Source: Saccopteryx bilineata | Lineage: Eukaryota; Chordata; Mammalia; Chiroptera; Emballonuridae | Direction of reading: 5' to 3' | Assembly: GCF_036850765.1 (NCBI RefSeq) | Contig: NC_089493.1 | Coordinates: 128,284,239 to 128,348,238, forward strand | Length of the DNA stretch: 64,000 nt | Part shown: one piece after another, positions 32,731-46,300 of the stretch | Layout of the letters: each line of letters begins with the position of its first letter | Numbering within the stretch: the stretch's first letter is position 1 | Notes under the pieces: model-generated | What the model was told of the DNA's origin: nothing | The model's input: the letters and a program-made list of their open reading frames with translations, nothing else | Databases searched by the model: none | Program-made: the position numbers and the translations under genes

Positions 32731-32789
32731 AATAATTATAAATGCATAATTATCTGTAATGATTCTTTTGTTTTTTAAAATTAAACTTT

Positions 32790-33061
32790 ATTTAAAAATT
32801 TTTTTTTATTTTTTGACAGAGATAGAGTCAGAGAAAAGGACAGATAAGGACAGACAGACAGAAAGGGAGAGAGATGAGAAGTATCAATTCTTCCCTGTGG
32901 CACCTTAGTTGTTCAATGATTGCTTTCTCATATGTGCCTAGACTGGGGGCTACAGCAGAGTGAGTGACCTCTTGCTCAAGCCAGTGACCTCGGGGTTTCG
33001 AATTTGAGTTCTCCACATCCTAGTCCAATGCTCTATTCACTGCGCCACTGCCTGGTCAGGC
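32790..33061 (-). repeat. tRNA SINE, second long family (CTGACCAGGCAGTGGCGCAG type)
   Basis: Minus-oriented. Tail near 32800 with GACAGAGATAGAGTCAGAGA, middle CACCTTAGTTGTTCAATGAT, head ending GCGCCACTGCCTGGTCAGG. Same family as 39273-39631 and 61840-62264. Confidence 0.8.
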
Positions 33062-33339
33062 TATTTGTAATGATTCTTTGCTTAAAACTGTCTACTGTAG
33101 ATTCTAAGATCCCTATCTGTTTTGTTTAAAGCCTAGTTTGCCTGGAATAAGGGAGATGCTCAACAACTATTGATCCAATCCTACAAGAAAGAGTTAAGCA
33201 GTAGAAATTAGAATAGGTAGGGATGTATACCAGACCCTGTTGTCATCTTCCCAATCATTTATGTACCTTCTCTTTCTTCTTTCCTGGCTGTGACAGACAT
33301 TGTAAGCTGTTTCATTCACCACCCATTCCAACCTCCTCC

Positions 33340-34776
33340 TAGCTAACCGTCCTGGTCTTAGAGAAGATTTTATGAATTTGACTCCAAAGGCAAGAAAAGT
33401 AAAGGCAAAAATAAATGAATAGGGCTGTATCAAACTAAAAAGCTTTTGCACAGCAAAAGAAACTGACAATAAAACAAAAAGGCAGCCAACCAAATAGGAG
33501 AAGATATTTGTAAATAACAGCTCTGACAAGAGGTAAATACCCAAAATAGATAAAGAAATAACACAACTCAACACCAAATAGACAAATAAATTAAAAAATG
33601 GGGAGAGGATCTGAGCAGACACAAATGGCCAACAGATATATGAAAAGATGCTCATCTTCACTAGTTATTAGGGAGATGCAAATCAAACCTACAATGAGAT
33701 ATCACCTCACACTTATTAAATGGGTTGTTGACAACAAGACAAATAATAAGTGTTGGAGAGGTTGTGTAAAAAAAGGAACCCTCAGTCACTGCTGGTAGGA
33801 ATGTAAACTGATACAGCCATTATGGAAAACAGTATGAAGGTTCCTCAAAAAGTTAAGAGTAGAATTACCATATGTCCCAGTGATACCTCTTCTGAGTATC
33901 CCAAAAATTTGAAAACATTTATTTGCAAAGATATATGCACCCCTATGTTCATTGCCCCATTATCATGATGGCCAAGACATTAAGACAAGCAAAGTGTCCT
34001 TCAACAGAGGACCAGATAAAGAAGATGTGGTATAGGCCCTGGCTGGTTGGCTCAATGGTAGCACATCTGCCTGGCATTTGGATGTCCCAGGTTCGATTCC
34101 CAGCAGGGCACACAGGAGAAGCGACCATCTGCTTCTCTACCCCTCCCCCTCTCACTTGTCTCTCTCTCTCTCTCTTCTTCTCCCTTCCTGCAGCCATAGC
34201 TCAATTGGAGCAAGTTGGCCATGAATGCTGAGGATGGTTTCATGGCCTCCGCCTCAAGTGCTAAAAATGGCTTTGGTTACAACAGAGCAAGGGCCCCAGA
34301 TGGGCAGAGCATCACACCCTAGTGGGTTTGTTGGGAATCCCAGTAGGAGTGCATGCAAGAGTCTGTCTCTGCATCCCCTCCTCTCATTGAATTAAAAAAA
34401 AAAGATGTGGTACATACATACAATGGAACACTACTCGGTCATAAGAAAAGATGAAATACTGCCATTTATGACAACACAAATGGATCTTGAGAATGGTATG
34501 CTAAGTAAAATAAGTCAGTCAGAAAAAGCTAAGAACCATATTCTCTCACTCATATGTGGGATATGAAACTGAAACTCATAGACACAGACAAGAGTATGGT
34601 GGTCACTAGAGGGAAGGGAGTTGCGGGGGGTAGTAAAGAGTAAAAGGGGCCAAATATATGGTGATACAAGATGATTTTACCTTTGGGTGGTGGGCAGGAA
34701 TGTACCACATAAATGTACACTTGAAACCTATATACTTTTATTAACCAATGTCACCCCAATAAATTTAAATTCAAAA
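33340..34776 (+). repeat. L1 3' end (truncated), split by a SINE
   Basis: Plus-oriented L1 ORF2 C-terminal relic (for example [14 protein letters not shown] near 33622-33666) and 3'UTR ending CACCCCAATAAATTTAAATT at about 34775. The 5' part of L1 is absent. The SINE 34033-34401 sits in it. Confidence 0.85.
34033..34401 (+). repeat. Long-type tRNA SINE inside L1
   Basis: Duplication AAGATGTGGTA at 34022-34032 and 34402-34412; tRNA head GGTTGGCTCAATGGTAGCAC; A tail 34393-34403. Younger than the L1 fragment. Confidence 0.9.
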
Positions 34777-35214
34777 AGGATACTTTGAGTTGAGGCTTTC
34801 TGTTACTTGTAACTGAAAACATCTCATTTGCTCCCTGAGGGCCATAGTCAGTTCCCACCATCTTTGTGTGTTCTGGGGGCTAGAGACCTACCAGAGGGGC
34901 CATGTGGTTACAGAAACCCCAGTGAGTCAGGTCGTGGCAGATCTGTGCTTAGGAAGTCAAGTCTGAAACTTCGGGGGTTTGGGCCTTTATTCTAGAAGTC
35001 TTCCTAATTTCAGCAGGACCTGCTTTCTGCCTTCTGCCAAGGTTATCTGTTTGGACTGAGCCTCCTTTGTACTTCAAAGTTTGTTTTCTATGACTTGAGG
35101 AGTGAAGGAGGAAGCAGGAAAAGGAGCCAGAAAATGAAGAAGCCTTGCAGAAAAAACAAAACAAAAGATAACAAGCAAACTGATCAACCAGACAAACAGA
35201 GATGCAGACAACAG

Positions 35215-35395
35215 AATGGAGGTCCTTAGAGGGGTAAGTGGGTGGTGGTGGTGGGGGTGTCTAGAGATGTGGTAATAGAAGGAAACTAGGTGGTAAGCAT
35301 ACAACACAGCACACAGATGTTGACTTATAATCTTATACACATAAAAACAATATAATGTTATTAACCAATGTTACCCAAGAAATTTTTTAAAAAGG
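35215..35395 (+). repeat. L1 3'UTR fragment
   Basis: Contains the G-rich segment and TTATTAACCAATGTTACCCA near the end, matching the 3' ends at 34740 and 48540. Confidence 0.65.
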
Positions 35396-35435
35396 TGAAA
35401 AAATAACAAAATACTAAAATTTTACATTTCCCAGG

Positions 35436-35792
35436 CCCCGGCTGGTTGGCTCAGTGGTAGAGTGTCAGCTGGTGTGTGGAAGTCCTGGGTTTGATTCCTG
35501 GTCAGGGCACACAGGAGAAACACCCACCTGCTTCTCCACCCTTTCCCTTCTCCTTTCTCTCTTGTCTCTGTGTTTCCCTCCCACAGCCAAGGTTCCCCTG
35601 GAGCAAAGTTGGCCTGGGTACTGAGGACAGCTCCATGGCCTCCACCTCAGGTGCTGGAATGGCTCCAGCCACAAAGGAGCAATGCCCCAGATGGGCAGAG
35701 CATTGCCCCTAGTGGGCTTGCTGGCTGGATCCCAGTCGGGTGCATGCAGGAGTCTGTCTCTCTGTCTCCTCGCTTCTCACTTCAGAAAAATA

Positions 35793-35829
<37 letters not shown>

Positions 35830-35838
35830 AAAATGCTA
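35436..35838 (+). repeat. Long-type tRNA SINE with 33-bp A tail
   Basis: Head GGTTGGCTCAGTGGTAGAG, body, GAAAAATAC and an A run of about 33 (35795-35827). Near-perfect flanking repeats TACATTTCCCAG / TACATTCCCCAG. The long pure A tail suggests a relatively young copy. Confidence 0.88.
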
Positions 35839-36424
35839 CATTCCCCAGATAGTTCTGGCCAATGAGACATAAAGGTTTCTAAGAAATATTTGCTTTCTCT
35901 CTTTTCTTCCCACCCAGATCATGATAATTGGTGCTGTGGCAGACCTCTTGTGACCATGAGGAGCTGAGATGCAGACCCACTAACTCTGTATCCCTAATAC
36001 AGCATTACTGCCCAACACTCTGATTGTGAGTGGGAATACAGAAAATCACCCTCTATATTTAAGTCTCATCTCTTTTATTCTCAACTGAATGTAAGTCTTA
36101 ACTGATAAATTCTCCTCCACCTGGGGCTGGCACAGGTAGCTGACTACATGCTCATTTGATAGCTTCCTTCCTGTCTCCCTTCTTTTCCCCCCTTATCTCC
36201 TCTCTCCTCCATTCCCACTGAGCCTGTAGCATGTGCCAAGTTTGGGACCATGCCATGGGAGAGGAGAGGGGCAGTCCCAGTGCTTTGTGGGGAACCTGGC
36301 ACCTGCTGTGTAGGAAGATTTTGTCTCCAGAGCTAAGGCTGGTTCTCACAGTTGCTTTCTCAGGTTCACACCTTTGTGTTTGGATCCTCTCCTTAGGAAG
36401 ATAGGAGGTAGAGAGGGACATGGA
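35839..36424. other. No feature recognised
   Basis: About 590 bp without gene or recognised repeat. Confidence 0.5.
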
Positions 36425-36550
36425 TAAACCTGTGAGTCTGATGGACCTGGGTTTGACTCCTGGCTCTTCCACCTATTGGGTGTGAGGTCACTGAGAATAA
36501 GTATGAACTCTTCTGTGCAATGAGTTGTTGCAAGGACTCAATGATACAGC
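36425..36550 (+). repeat. MIR SINE fragment
   Basis: GGACCTGGGTTTGACTCCTG, GCTCTTCCACCTATTGGGTG and GTTGTTGCAAGGACTCAATG follow the MIR core in order. Confidence 0.65.
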
Positions 36551-37346
36551 TGCTCATGCTTAGTGTGTACTTCCCCTGAGCCAGGTGAGGCTCAGATGGG
36601 GGTCATATAATAAGAAAGAAGGAGAAGGGGATGGATGTTGAATACATATCTGGTCATCTCTGCCACCATTGGGAAAACAGGACCTAATTCCTGATTTGTT
36701 GTTGAACCAAAGCAGACTCCCAGGTCTGGGGAGGGCTCACACACTGTCTTGGACTGCACTCTGATTCGAGAATGAGATGCTTCCCCTGCCCTTGCCCCTG
36801 CCCTTGCCATGGCTATGGTGGGCTGTTCTCAGTGAGTGCACTCATGGTTTCTACAAGATGGCTGGACAAAATCCACATGTCTGGGGGCAGCTGGACCACA
36901 GTGTCCCTGCCACGATGGCACATCTGTTAGAAACTATAGTTAGAACAGTAACTTTAGGGGTATGGAAAAGTAAGAAGCCAAAAGATAAAAGGAAAGCTGC
37001 AGCCCAGAAAATGGGACATTACCCTCATTTTCTGAAGCAAAGCTATGGCATTCTCTGACCTAGTCCTTAGGGGAGTTGAAGGGCCACTGGGGCCAGCCTG
37101 GGATGAGGGCAATGGCCGACACGACCTGGGAGCTGCAAAACCTGCCTGTGCAGGCACCAAGGCTTGCCCTGAGAAGTCTTAGTAAAGCCCTTCTCCAATC
37201 TGGGCTCCACCGACAGGATAGAAAACTTTGTGCTCTCCCTCATCTCGAGTTTCCACAAGGGAAAAACTCAAGTATTGCAAGAAAAGGGAAGAGATAAACA
37301 GGTTAGATATCTCCTGTTGCTAGCAATATAAATAGGTTACTTACTA
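36551..37346. other. No feature recognised
   Basis: About 800 bp without a credible gene. A short (CCCTTG)n-like run occurs at 36783-36808. Confidence 0.5.
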
Positions 37347-37639
37347 CAGTGGTACCTTGAGATACAAGTAAACCAACATACGATTTTCTTTTTAAGATAC
37401 GAGCTGTGACTCTGTTCGTATTTTTGTTTGAGATCCGAGTGAAATTCCAAGATATGAGTCGTGATTCGGGAAGCTGCCACTAGTGGCGCATTGGCACACA
37501 AGTCCAGTATTGGCAGCACAACACCAGCATCTCGTTCTTTCTCACATGTTACCCGCAGAATCAAGTCGAATCTCGTGCGCTGTACTCATTCTTGCATCAT
37601 TTTAACATTTTTTACTAACTTTTTTTTTTTTTTGCTATC

Positions 37640-39260
37640 ATGGGGCCAAAGAAAGTGAGTGTAAAGGACAGTGGTGAGAAGAAGAAGAGAATGCTGTCTA
37701 TAGAAGTAAAGAAAGAAATAATAGAAAAACATGAGCGTGGTGTACAAGTTATTGAACTGGCAAGGCTGTCCAACCACAATGTATCTACAATTTGTACCAT
37801 CCTTAAACAAAAGGATGCCATCAAAAGTGCAAATCCAGTGAAAGAAACAACAATTCTGTCTCAAGGACAAATATCCATGAAGAAATGGAGAAGCTTCTGC
37901 TGGTGTGGGTGAAGGAGAAAGCTGGCAGGAGATACAGTGACGGAGACTGTAATATGCGAAAAAGCACGTATTATTTACGGTGACTTGAAGAAGAAAGAAC
38001 CATCAACCTCAAAAGAAGCAGCAGAAGATACGTTTAAGGCAAGTCACAGCTGGTTTGAAAATTTCAAGAAGAGATCTGGCATCCACTCGTTGGTGAGGCA
38101 TGGTAAGCTGTGAGTGCTGATGTTAAGGCAGCTGAGGAGTACATCGCACGTTTTGCTGCGCTTATTGCAAAGGAAGGCTACATCCCCCAACAAGTGTTCA
38201 ACTGTGACCAAACAGGATTGTTTTGGGGAAAAAAATGCCCTGGGGGACTTTCATCATTGCAGAGGAGAAGAAGCTGCCAGGCATAAACCCATGAAGGACC
38301 GTCTGACCCTTGCATTGAGTGCAAATACTAGTGGTGACTGTAAAGTAAAGCCACTGCTAGTGTATCATTCTGAAAATCCTCGAGCCTTTAAGACTCACAA
38401 GATTCTTAAAGAAAAACTGCAAGTTATGTGGTGTGCCAATAGGGCATGGGTTACGCAGCAGTTTTTTATTGAATGGGTAAATCTCGTCTTTGGTTCTGCA
38501 GTGAAGAAATATCTTTAAGAAAATAAACTCCCAATGAAAGCATTACTAATTCTTAAAAATGCTCCAGCCCACCCACTTAGTCTTAAAGATGACATTCTCA
38601 ATGAGTTCAAATTTGTAAAAGTCCTTTACCTCCCACCCAACATGACTTCAGTCTTGCAACCTATGGATCAGCAGGTCGTTTCCAACTTTAAAAAGCTTTA
38701 CACAAAGCACTTGTTCCACCGCTGGCTGCTTTGAGGTGACTGAGAATACAATTCTAACCCTTCGAGAGTTTTAGAAAGATCACTACAACATCGTGATATG
38801 TTTACACATTATTGACGTGGCATGGCAAGAGGTTACAAAAAGAACCTTGAACTTGGCATGGAAAAAGTTTTGGCCTGATGTTGTTGCAGACAGGGACTTT
38901 GAAGGATTCGAACCAGAGACTGAGATCGAGGTAGAAGCATTGGAGGAGATTGTGTCCCTTGGAAAGTTGATGGGTCTGGAGGTGGATGAGGGTGATATAA
39001 ACGAGCTCGTCGAGGAACATGAGGAGAAACTCTCAACTGAGGAGTTGAAGGAGCTACAGATGATGCAACATACGGAACTTTTGCAAGAGATTAGTAGTGA
39101 GGAGGAGGTAGAGTTGGAGGAAGTGTTTTCTACAAGTGAAATTAAAGACATGCTGGCAATGTGGGAGAAGCTTTCAAGTTTCATTGAAAAGAAACACCCA
39201 GAAAAAGTGTCAACTGGTCGTGCTTCAGCATTTTTTAATGAAACTTGTTTGTCACATTTC
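37640..39260 (+). pseudogene. Tigger transposase (pogo/CENP-B type), inactivated
   Basis: Starts MGPKKVSVKDSGEKKKRML at 37640. An N-terminal helix-turn-helix of CENP-B type follows (IEKHERGVQVIELARLSNHN), lost to a frameshift near 37910. The DDE core resumes from 38114: NCDQTG with the first aspartate (about 38205), LILKNAPAHP where the second aspartate is replaced by lysine (about 38555), and TSVLQPMDQQ with the third aspartate (about 38660). An acidic C-terminal region (38793-39260) is open for about 155 codons. Several stops and frameshifts rule out function. Length and order match full-length Tigger transposases. Confidence 0.88.
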
Positions 39261-39272
39261 TGTAATATTTTA

Positions 39273-39274
39273 TT

Positions 39275-39308
<34 letters not shown>

Positions 39309-39631
39309 ACAGAGACAGAGAGAGTCAGAGAGAGGGATAGACAGGGACAGACAGTCAGGAATGGAGAGATGAGAAGCATCAATCATTAGTTTTTCGTTGC
39401 GCGTTGGGACACCTTAGTTGTTCATTGATTGCCTTCTCATATGTGCCTTGACTGTGGGCCTTCAGCAGACTGAGTAACCCCTTGCTTGAGCCAGCGACCT
39501 TGGGTCCAAGCTGGTGAGCTTTTGCTTAAACCAGATGAGCCTGCGCTCAAGCTGGCAACCTTGGGGTCTCGAACCTGGGTCCTCCACATCCCAGTCCAAT
39601 GCTCTATCCACTGCGCCACTGCCTGGTCAGG
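39273..39631 (-). repeat. tRNA SINE (second long family) inside Tigger
   Basis: A perfect 20-bp duplication CACATTTCTGTAATATTTTA lies at 39253-39272 and 39632-39651. T tail, body and reversed head ending CTGCGCCACTGCCTGGTCAG. It inserted just before the end of the transposase frame. Confidence 0.93.
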
Positions 39632-41622
39632 CACATTTCTGTAATATTTTAAAAGGCAGGCACAAGTAAACCTCTTTTGATAGATTTTTATTTAAAAGTC
39701 CTGCAAGTGAAAGTACTGAAAGTGCAGCCAAAAAGGCAAAAACAGGTGATGATTAAATAAAAAATACATAATGTTAAGCTTAGGTTAAGTTTAAAGTAAA
39801 GAAAATGCATTTTTTTACAATTAAGTTTTTATGGTTTCATTTTAAGTAAAGAAAATGCACTTTTAGTTTTGCTTAAAGTAAAGAAAATGCAGTTTTAGTT
39901 TACATTTAGTGTTAAGAAAGTGCAGTTTTAGTTTACGTGTCTACAGTGCCTGCATCCCTTCCTCCCTCCCTCCTCCTCTGCCATTCACCTCTGTTAGCCA
40001 CACTTGTCTGTCTCCAAGGTAAGAATACAGTACTAAATAACACTTTTTTTCTTTTATTTCATATATTTTGTTATGCGTTGGTAAAGTATACATGTGTATT
40101 TCTTAATTAAAAACGTCTTTTTTCATAATGTAGGATGGTTTGGGGATGTTTCACAGGGTTGGAATGGATTAAATCTATTTCAGTTATTTTAAATGGAGAA
40201 ATTTGTTTGATATACGAGTTGACTGACTTACAAGCTCGGTTACAGAACAAATTAAACTTGTATCTCAAGGTACCACTGTAGTTACTTTAAACATAATGAG
40301 TAGTGTTTTGCGCTATAAAACAATTTCCTTAAAAAGACGTAAAAATCACATCATAACTTTATTTTACTTATTAAGGTAGCCAGTATTCAGAAGCAGTCCA
40401 GCATGTACAACATATTCCTCATAGGCAACCAGGATGTGATGTGATTGACAGATGAGCACTACATGCTCATGGTCTTGAAGTCTATTTCAGGAAAGTTATG
40501 GGTTAAAGATTACTGATGCAGATTCGAAGATGTCAGTGGAGTAGGCAGACACACAGACTACTACCTCTTGCAATCAAACTGGATTACAGGTTAATTTAAG
40601 AACAATCATCATGGAAAACCAACTTTGGACTAAAAGAACAGGACTTGAAAACAAGGAGCACAGAAGAAAGCACACTGAGCCTGGTAAGAAATGCAGGAGC
40701 TTGGTGGGGGCTCCCCCACTCCCAGGGGTGAGGGGAGGCTGAGGCTGAGGGTCCAGAGAGTTTCTCATTGCAAGGAGAGAGACCCTGAGAGGCAAGGGTC
40801 CTCAGTCCCTGGACTGGAGCCCCAGCCTAGAAACTCAGGGACTGGAGGAGACAGCCTGACAGCATTGAGTGGGAAGAAGAGCGAGAGTTCTGTCTGTGGG
40901 AAGCAGCTGGTGAAAGAATTTATAGCCTTAAAGGGCCAGCACAGAATATATTGTTCACAGCCACTTTCCTGGGCTCCAGAGGTGAACAGGGCTGAGAGGA
41001 CTGGTCTTGCATGAAGAGAGTAGGGAGATTGAGGCATGGGGACACAAACGGTGATGGGGAGAAGAATACTTGAGCTGAGTCATTCTCCATTGCTGAGGCG
41101 GCCATAGCTGGGGGAGGGGTCGCTCCCTCTGTCCAGCACAAGCCTAGTGTGGAACAAGTTGACACACCTCCAAAAAGCTCTCCAGCTCCAAACAGCACAG
41201 AAGATTGTTTGGAAAGGAAGAAGTAAAGGGGAGGGGCAGTGACTCAGGTTTCTGCAGAGACCTGAGCTACACCTCTCCTTTTTGATACAGAAAACATGCC
41301 CCACTCCAGAGGGTCACTGGAAAGACCGCACCTTCTGGTTCTCAGAGGTAACACCCCCTGCATTCCTGGATAGAGTTTCAACTAAGGGCCAAAGAACAAG
41401 AAACACCCACTTTCCCCTTCCTAAATACAGAAGCTCCCTGCTGGGTTCAGCAAACAAACAGCAGGGAAATTAAGACTTTTAATCCACTCTACTAGTTAAG
41501 AAGAATTAAAATCTGAGCAACCAGCAGAGGCTGAGGGATAAAGTCCTGGAGGAGAAACCACATTCCATAAACCAACCTCAGACCCACAGCTACAACAAGC
41601 TTGCAAACTGCACACAAGAAAA

Positions 41623-42543
41623 ATGGGAAGACAGAGGAATATAAACCATATGAATCAACAAGAGAAATCCCCAGAAAAAGAACTGAATGAGATGGAAGTA
41701 ACCAAATTACCAGATGCAGAGTTTAAAATAATGATTATTAGGATGCTTAAGGATCTCAGAGCTACAATGGATGGACTTAATGAGCACCTAAATAAAGAAA
41801 TTGCAAGCATCAAAAAGGACACTGAAATCATAAAAAAGAATCAATCAGAAATGGCAATTACAATATCAGAAATGAAGACTACTCTAGAAGAAATCAACAA
41901 CAGGCTGGATGAAGCAGAGGATCGAATCAGCGATTTAGAGGACAAGATAGATAAAAACAAAGAAACAGAGCAGCAAAAAGAAAAGAGGCTCAAAAATCCT
42001 GAGGAAACTATAAGAGAACTCTGTGACAATATGAAGAGAAACAACATCCGCATCTTAGGGGTTCCTGAATGAGAAGAGAAAGAACAAGGTATAGAGAACC
42101 TGTTTAAAGAAATCATAGCTGAAAACTTCCCTAAATTGATGAAGGAAAACATCACACAAGTTCAAGAAGCACAGAGAGTCCTGTTAAAGAGAAACCCAAT
42201 AAGGCCTACATCAAGACACATCATAATTAAAATACCAAAGTTAAGAGATAAAGAAAAAATATTTAAAGCAGCAAGAGAAAAGAAGTCAATTACCTATAGA
42301 GAAGCCCCCATAAGGATGACATCTGACTTTTCAACAGAAACACTTGAGGCCAGAAGGGAATGGCAAGAAATATTCAAAGTAATGCAAAACAAGAGCCTAC
42401 AACTAAGACTTCTTTATCCAGCAAGATTATCATTTAAAATTGAAGGAGAAAAAAAACCTCAAGGAATTCATTACAACCAAACCAGTACTGCAGGAGATGT
42501 TAAGGGGCTTGCTGTAAAAAAAGCAAAGGAAAAAAGAAATTAA
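41623..42543 (+). pseudogene. L1 ORF1 relic
   Basis: Coiled-coil N-terminal half (41623-42072: repeated heptads such as LEEINNRLDEAEDRISDLED). One in-frame stop lies at 42070, then the RRM and C-terminal domain (ending near 42541) with RHIIIKIPKLRDKEKI and the REAPIRMTSDFSTETLEARR segment. ORF1p is the RNA-binding chaperone of L1. The frame is otherwise well kept, so one stop and a frame change are the main lesions. Confidence 0.85.
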
Positions 42544-42574
42544 GAAAAAGAGGATTACAGATGTAAAGAATAAA

Positions 42575-45500
42575 ATGGCAAGAAACAACTACATATCAAT
42601 AATAACCTTAAATGTAAATGGATCACATGCTCTAATCAAAAGACATAGATAAGAAAACAGGACCTGTATATATGCTGTCTACAAGAGACCAACCTCAAAA
42701 CGAAGGGTACACATAAACTGAGAGTAAAAGGATGAAAAAAATATTTCACACAAATGGAAAGGAAAAAAATGCTGGGGTAGCAATACTTATATCTGACAAA
42801 ATAAACTTTAAAACAAAGACTATAGTAAGAGATAAAGAAGGTCAGTACATAATGATAAAAGGAGCATTACAACAGGAAGATATAACTATTATAAATATCT
42901 ATGCACCTAATATAGGAGAACCTAAATATATAAAACAGATTTTGATGGACAAAAAAGGCAAGATCAACAGCAATACTGTAATAGTAGGGGATTTTAATAC
43001 CCCACTAACATCAATAGATACAACCTCCAGACAGAAAATGAACAAAGAAAGAGTGGCCTAAATGACACACTAGATCAACTGGATTTAATAGGTATCTTCA
43101 GAACCTTTCACCCCAAAGCAGCAGAATATACATTATTTTCAAGTGCCCATGCTACATTCTGTAGGATAGACCACATGTTAGGACACAAAACAAGTCTTAA
43201 CAAATTTTAAAAGATTGAAATCATATCAAGTACCTTCTCTGATCACAACGGCATAAGACTAGAAATCAACTACAATAGAAAAACTGAAAAACATTCAAAC
43301 ATTTGGAGACTAAATAGCATGCTATTAAATAATGAATGGGTTAACAATGAGATCAAAGGAGAAATAAAAAACTTTCTTGAAATAAATGAAAATGAACATA
43401 CAACTCAAAATCTATGGGACACAGCAAAAGCAGTCTGGAGAGAGAAGTTCATAGCATTACAGGCATACCTTAAGAAGCAAGAAAAAGCTCAAATTAACAA
43501 CTTAACCCTGCACCTAAAAGAACTAGAAAAAGAACAGCAAGTAAAACCCAGAGGAAGTAGAAGGAAGGAAATAATAAAGATCAGAGTGGAAATAAATGAC
43601 ACAGAGGCAAAACAAACAAAAAAATAAACAATACAGAGGATCAATGAAACCAAGAGCTGGTTCTTTGAAAAGGTAAACAAAATTGATGAACCTTTAACCA
43701 GACTCACCAAGAAAAAGAGAGAGAGAGAGATCAAATAAATAAAATTAGAAATGAGAGTAAAGAAGTAACAACTGACACAGCAGAAATTCAAAGGATTGTA
43801 AGAAAATACTATGAAGAACTGTATGCCCCAAAATCTGACAACCTAGGTGAAATCTATAAATTTCTTAAAAAATATAATCATTCGAAAATCAATCTGGAAG
43901 AATCAGAAAACCTAAATAGACCGATTACAACAAAAGAGATTGAAACAGTTATCAAAAAACTCCCAACAAACAAAAATCCTGGGCCCGATGGCTTCACAGG
44001 TGAATTTTACCAAATATTCAAAGAAGAACTAACTCCTATGCTTCCCAAGCTATTTCAAAAAATTCAAGAGGAAGGAAGACTTCCAAACTCCTTTTCTGAG
44101 GCAAACATAATCCTCATTCCAAAACCAGGCAAAGACACTACAAAGAAAGAAAATTATAGGCCAATATCCCTGATGAATTTAGATGCTAAAATTCTCAACA
44201 AAATATTAGCAAATCGGATCCAGCAATACATGAAAAAAATCATACATCATGATCAAGTGGGATTTATTCTGGGGAGGCAAGGCTGGTACAATATTCGCAA
44301 ATCAATCAACATGATTCATCACATAAACAAAAGGAAGGAGAAAAACCACATGATAATTCAATAGATGTAGAAAAAGCATTTGATACAATCCAGCACCCAT
44401 TTATGATCAAAACTGTCAGCAAAGTGGGAATACAGAGAACATACTTCAACATGATAAAGGCCATTTATGACAAACCCACAGCCAACATCATACTCAATGG
44501 GAAAAAATGAAAAGCAATCTCCGTAAGAACAGGGACAAGGCAGGGGTGCCCCATTTCACCACTCTTATTCAACATAGTTCTGGAAGTCCTAGCCACAGCA
44601 ATCAGACAAGAAGAAGAAATAAAAGGCATCCAAATTTGAAAAGAAGTAAAACTTTCATTATTTGCTGATGACTTGATAATGTACATAGAAAACCCTAAAG
44701 TCTCAGTCAAAAAACTACTGGAACTGATAAATGAATTCAGCAAGATGGCAGGATATAAAATCAATATTCAGAAATCAGTGGCATTAATATACACCAACAA
44801 TGAACTTTCAGAAAGAGAAATTAAGGAAACAATTCCCTTCACTATTACAACCAAAAAAATAAAGTACCTAAGAGTAAACTTAACCAAGGATGTTAAAGAC
44901 CTGTACTCAGAAAACTATAAAACATTGATAAAAGAAATCAAGGAAGATACAAACAAGTGGACGCATATACTGTGTTCATGGATAGGAAGAATAAATATCA
45001 TTAAAATGTCTATACTACCCAAAGCACTATATAAATTCAATGCAATTTCTATTAAATTACCAATGTTATACTTCAAAGATATAGAACAAATATTCCAAAA
45101 ATTTATATGGAACCAAAAAAGAACATGAATGGCCTCAGCAATTTTGAAAAAGAAGAATAAAGTAGGCGGTATCACACTGCCTGATATCAAGTGATACTAC
45201 AAGTTCATTATACTCAAAACAGCTTGGTACTGGCATAAGAACAGACATACAGATCAATGGAACAGAACAGAGAACCCAGAAATAAACCCATACCTACAAT
45301 GGAGTATGCTCTTTAACAAATGGTGCTGGGAAAATTGGACAAATACATGCAAAGAAATGAAACTAGACCAACTTACACTGTTCACAAAAATAAACTCAAA
45401 ATGGATAAAAGACTTGAATGTAAGTCGTGAAACCATGATCATCTTGGAAGAAAACATAGGCAGTAAGCTCTCCGATATCTCTTGCAGCAATATATTTACT

Positions 45501-46300
45501 GATTTAACTCCACAAGCAAGTGAAAGAAAGGACAGGATGAACAAATGGGACTATATCAAACTAAAAGCTTTTGCACAGCTAAAGACAATATGAACAAAAT
45601 AAAAAGACAACCCACACAATGGGAGAACATATTCACCAACATGTCCGATAAGGGGTTAATAACCAAAATCTACAAAGAACTTGTAAAACTCAACAAAAAA
45701 TCCAATCAAAAAATGGGCGAAAGAAATGAATAGACACTTCTCCAAAGAGGACATACAGATGGCTAATGGCATATGAAAAAATGTTTAACATCACTAATCA
45801 TTAGAGAAATGTAAATTAAAAGCACAATGAGCTACCACCTCACACCTGTCAGAATGGCGCTTATTAACAGAACAACACATAATAAGTACTGAAGAGGGTG
45901 TGGAGAAAAGGGAACCCTCCTTCAGTGCTGGTGGAAATGCAGACTGGTGCAGCCACTGTGGAAAACAATATGGAGATTCCTCAAAAAATTAAAAACCAAA
46001 CTGCCCTTTGACCCAGCTATCCCACTTCTAGAAATATATCCTAAGAATACCAAATCACTGATTCAAAGGAAGAATTCAAAGCACCTCTATGTTTATTGCA
46101 GCATTGTTTGCAATAGCCAAGATCTGGAAACAGCCCAAGTGTCCATCAGTAGACGAGTGGATTAAAAAGTGGTGGTACATATACACAATGGAATACTATG
46201 TGGCTGTGAAAAAGGAAATCTTACCCTTTGCGACAACATGGATGGACCTGAAATCTTAGCGAAATAAGCCAGGCAGAGAAAGAAAAATATTATATGACCT
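42575..46300 (+). pseudogene. L1 ORF2 relic (endonuclease and reverse transcriptase)
   Basis: Starts MARNNYISIITLNVNG at 42575 with the APE-type endonuclease (asparagine seen; QE region broken by stops). RT motifs follow: PGPDGF near 43985, PISLMN near 44165, LFADD near 44660 (active-site aspartates intact), and the thumb/cysteine-rich C-terminus to about 46300. At least eight stops or frame changes are visible, more than in the L1 at 50738. Confidence 0.85.

Larger units (their letters stand above)
37347..40278 (+). mobile_element. Tigger/pogo DNA transposon, full length
   Basis: 2.9-kb element with terminal inverted repeats: CAGTGGTACCTTGAGATACA at the left and its reverse complement at the right (…TGTATCTCAAGGTACCACTG-like with one change). 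TA duplications lie at 37345-37346 and 40279-40280. It carries a broken transposase on the plus strand and a later SINE (39273-39631). A Tc1/mariner superfamily, pogo group member; the exact Tigger number is not determined. Confidence 0.9.

Noticed and set aside
38783..39382. 199-codon minus-strand ORF
   Set aside because: Antisense of the acidic Tigger transposase C-terminus and the SINE tail; serine-rich because of the opposite-strand codons.
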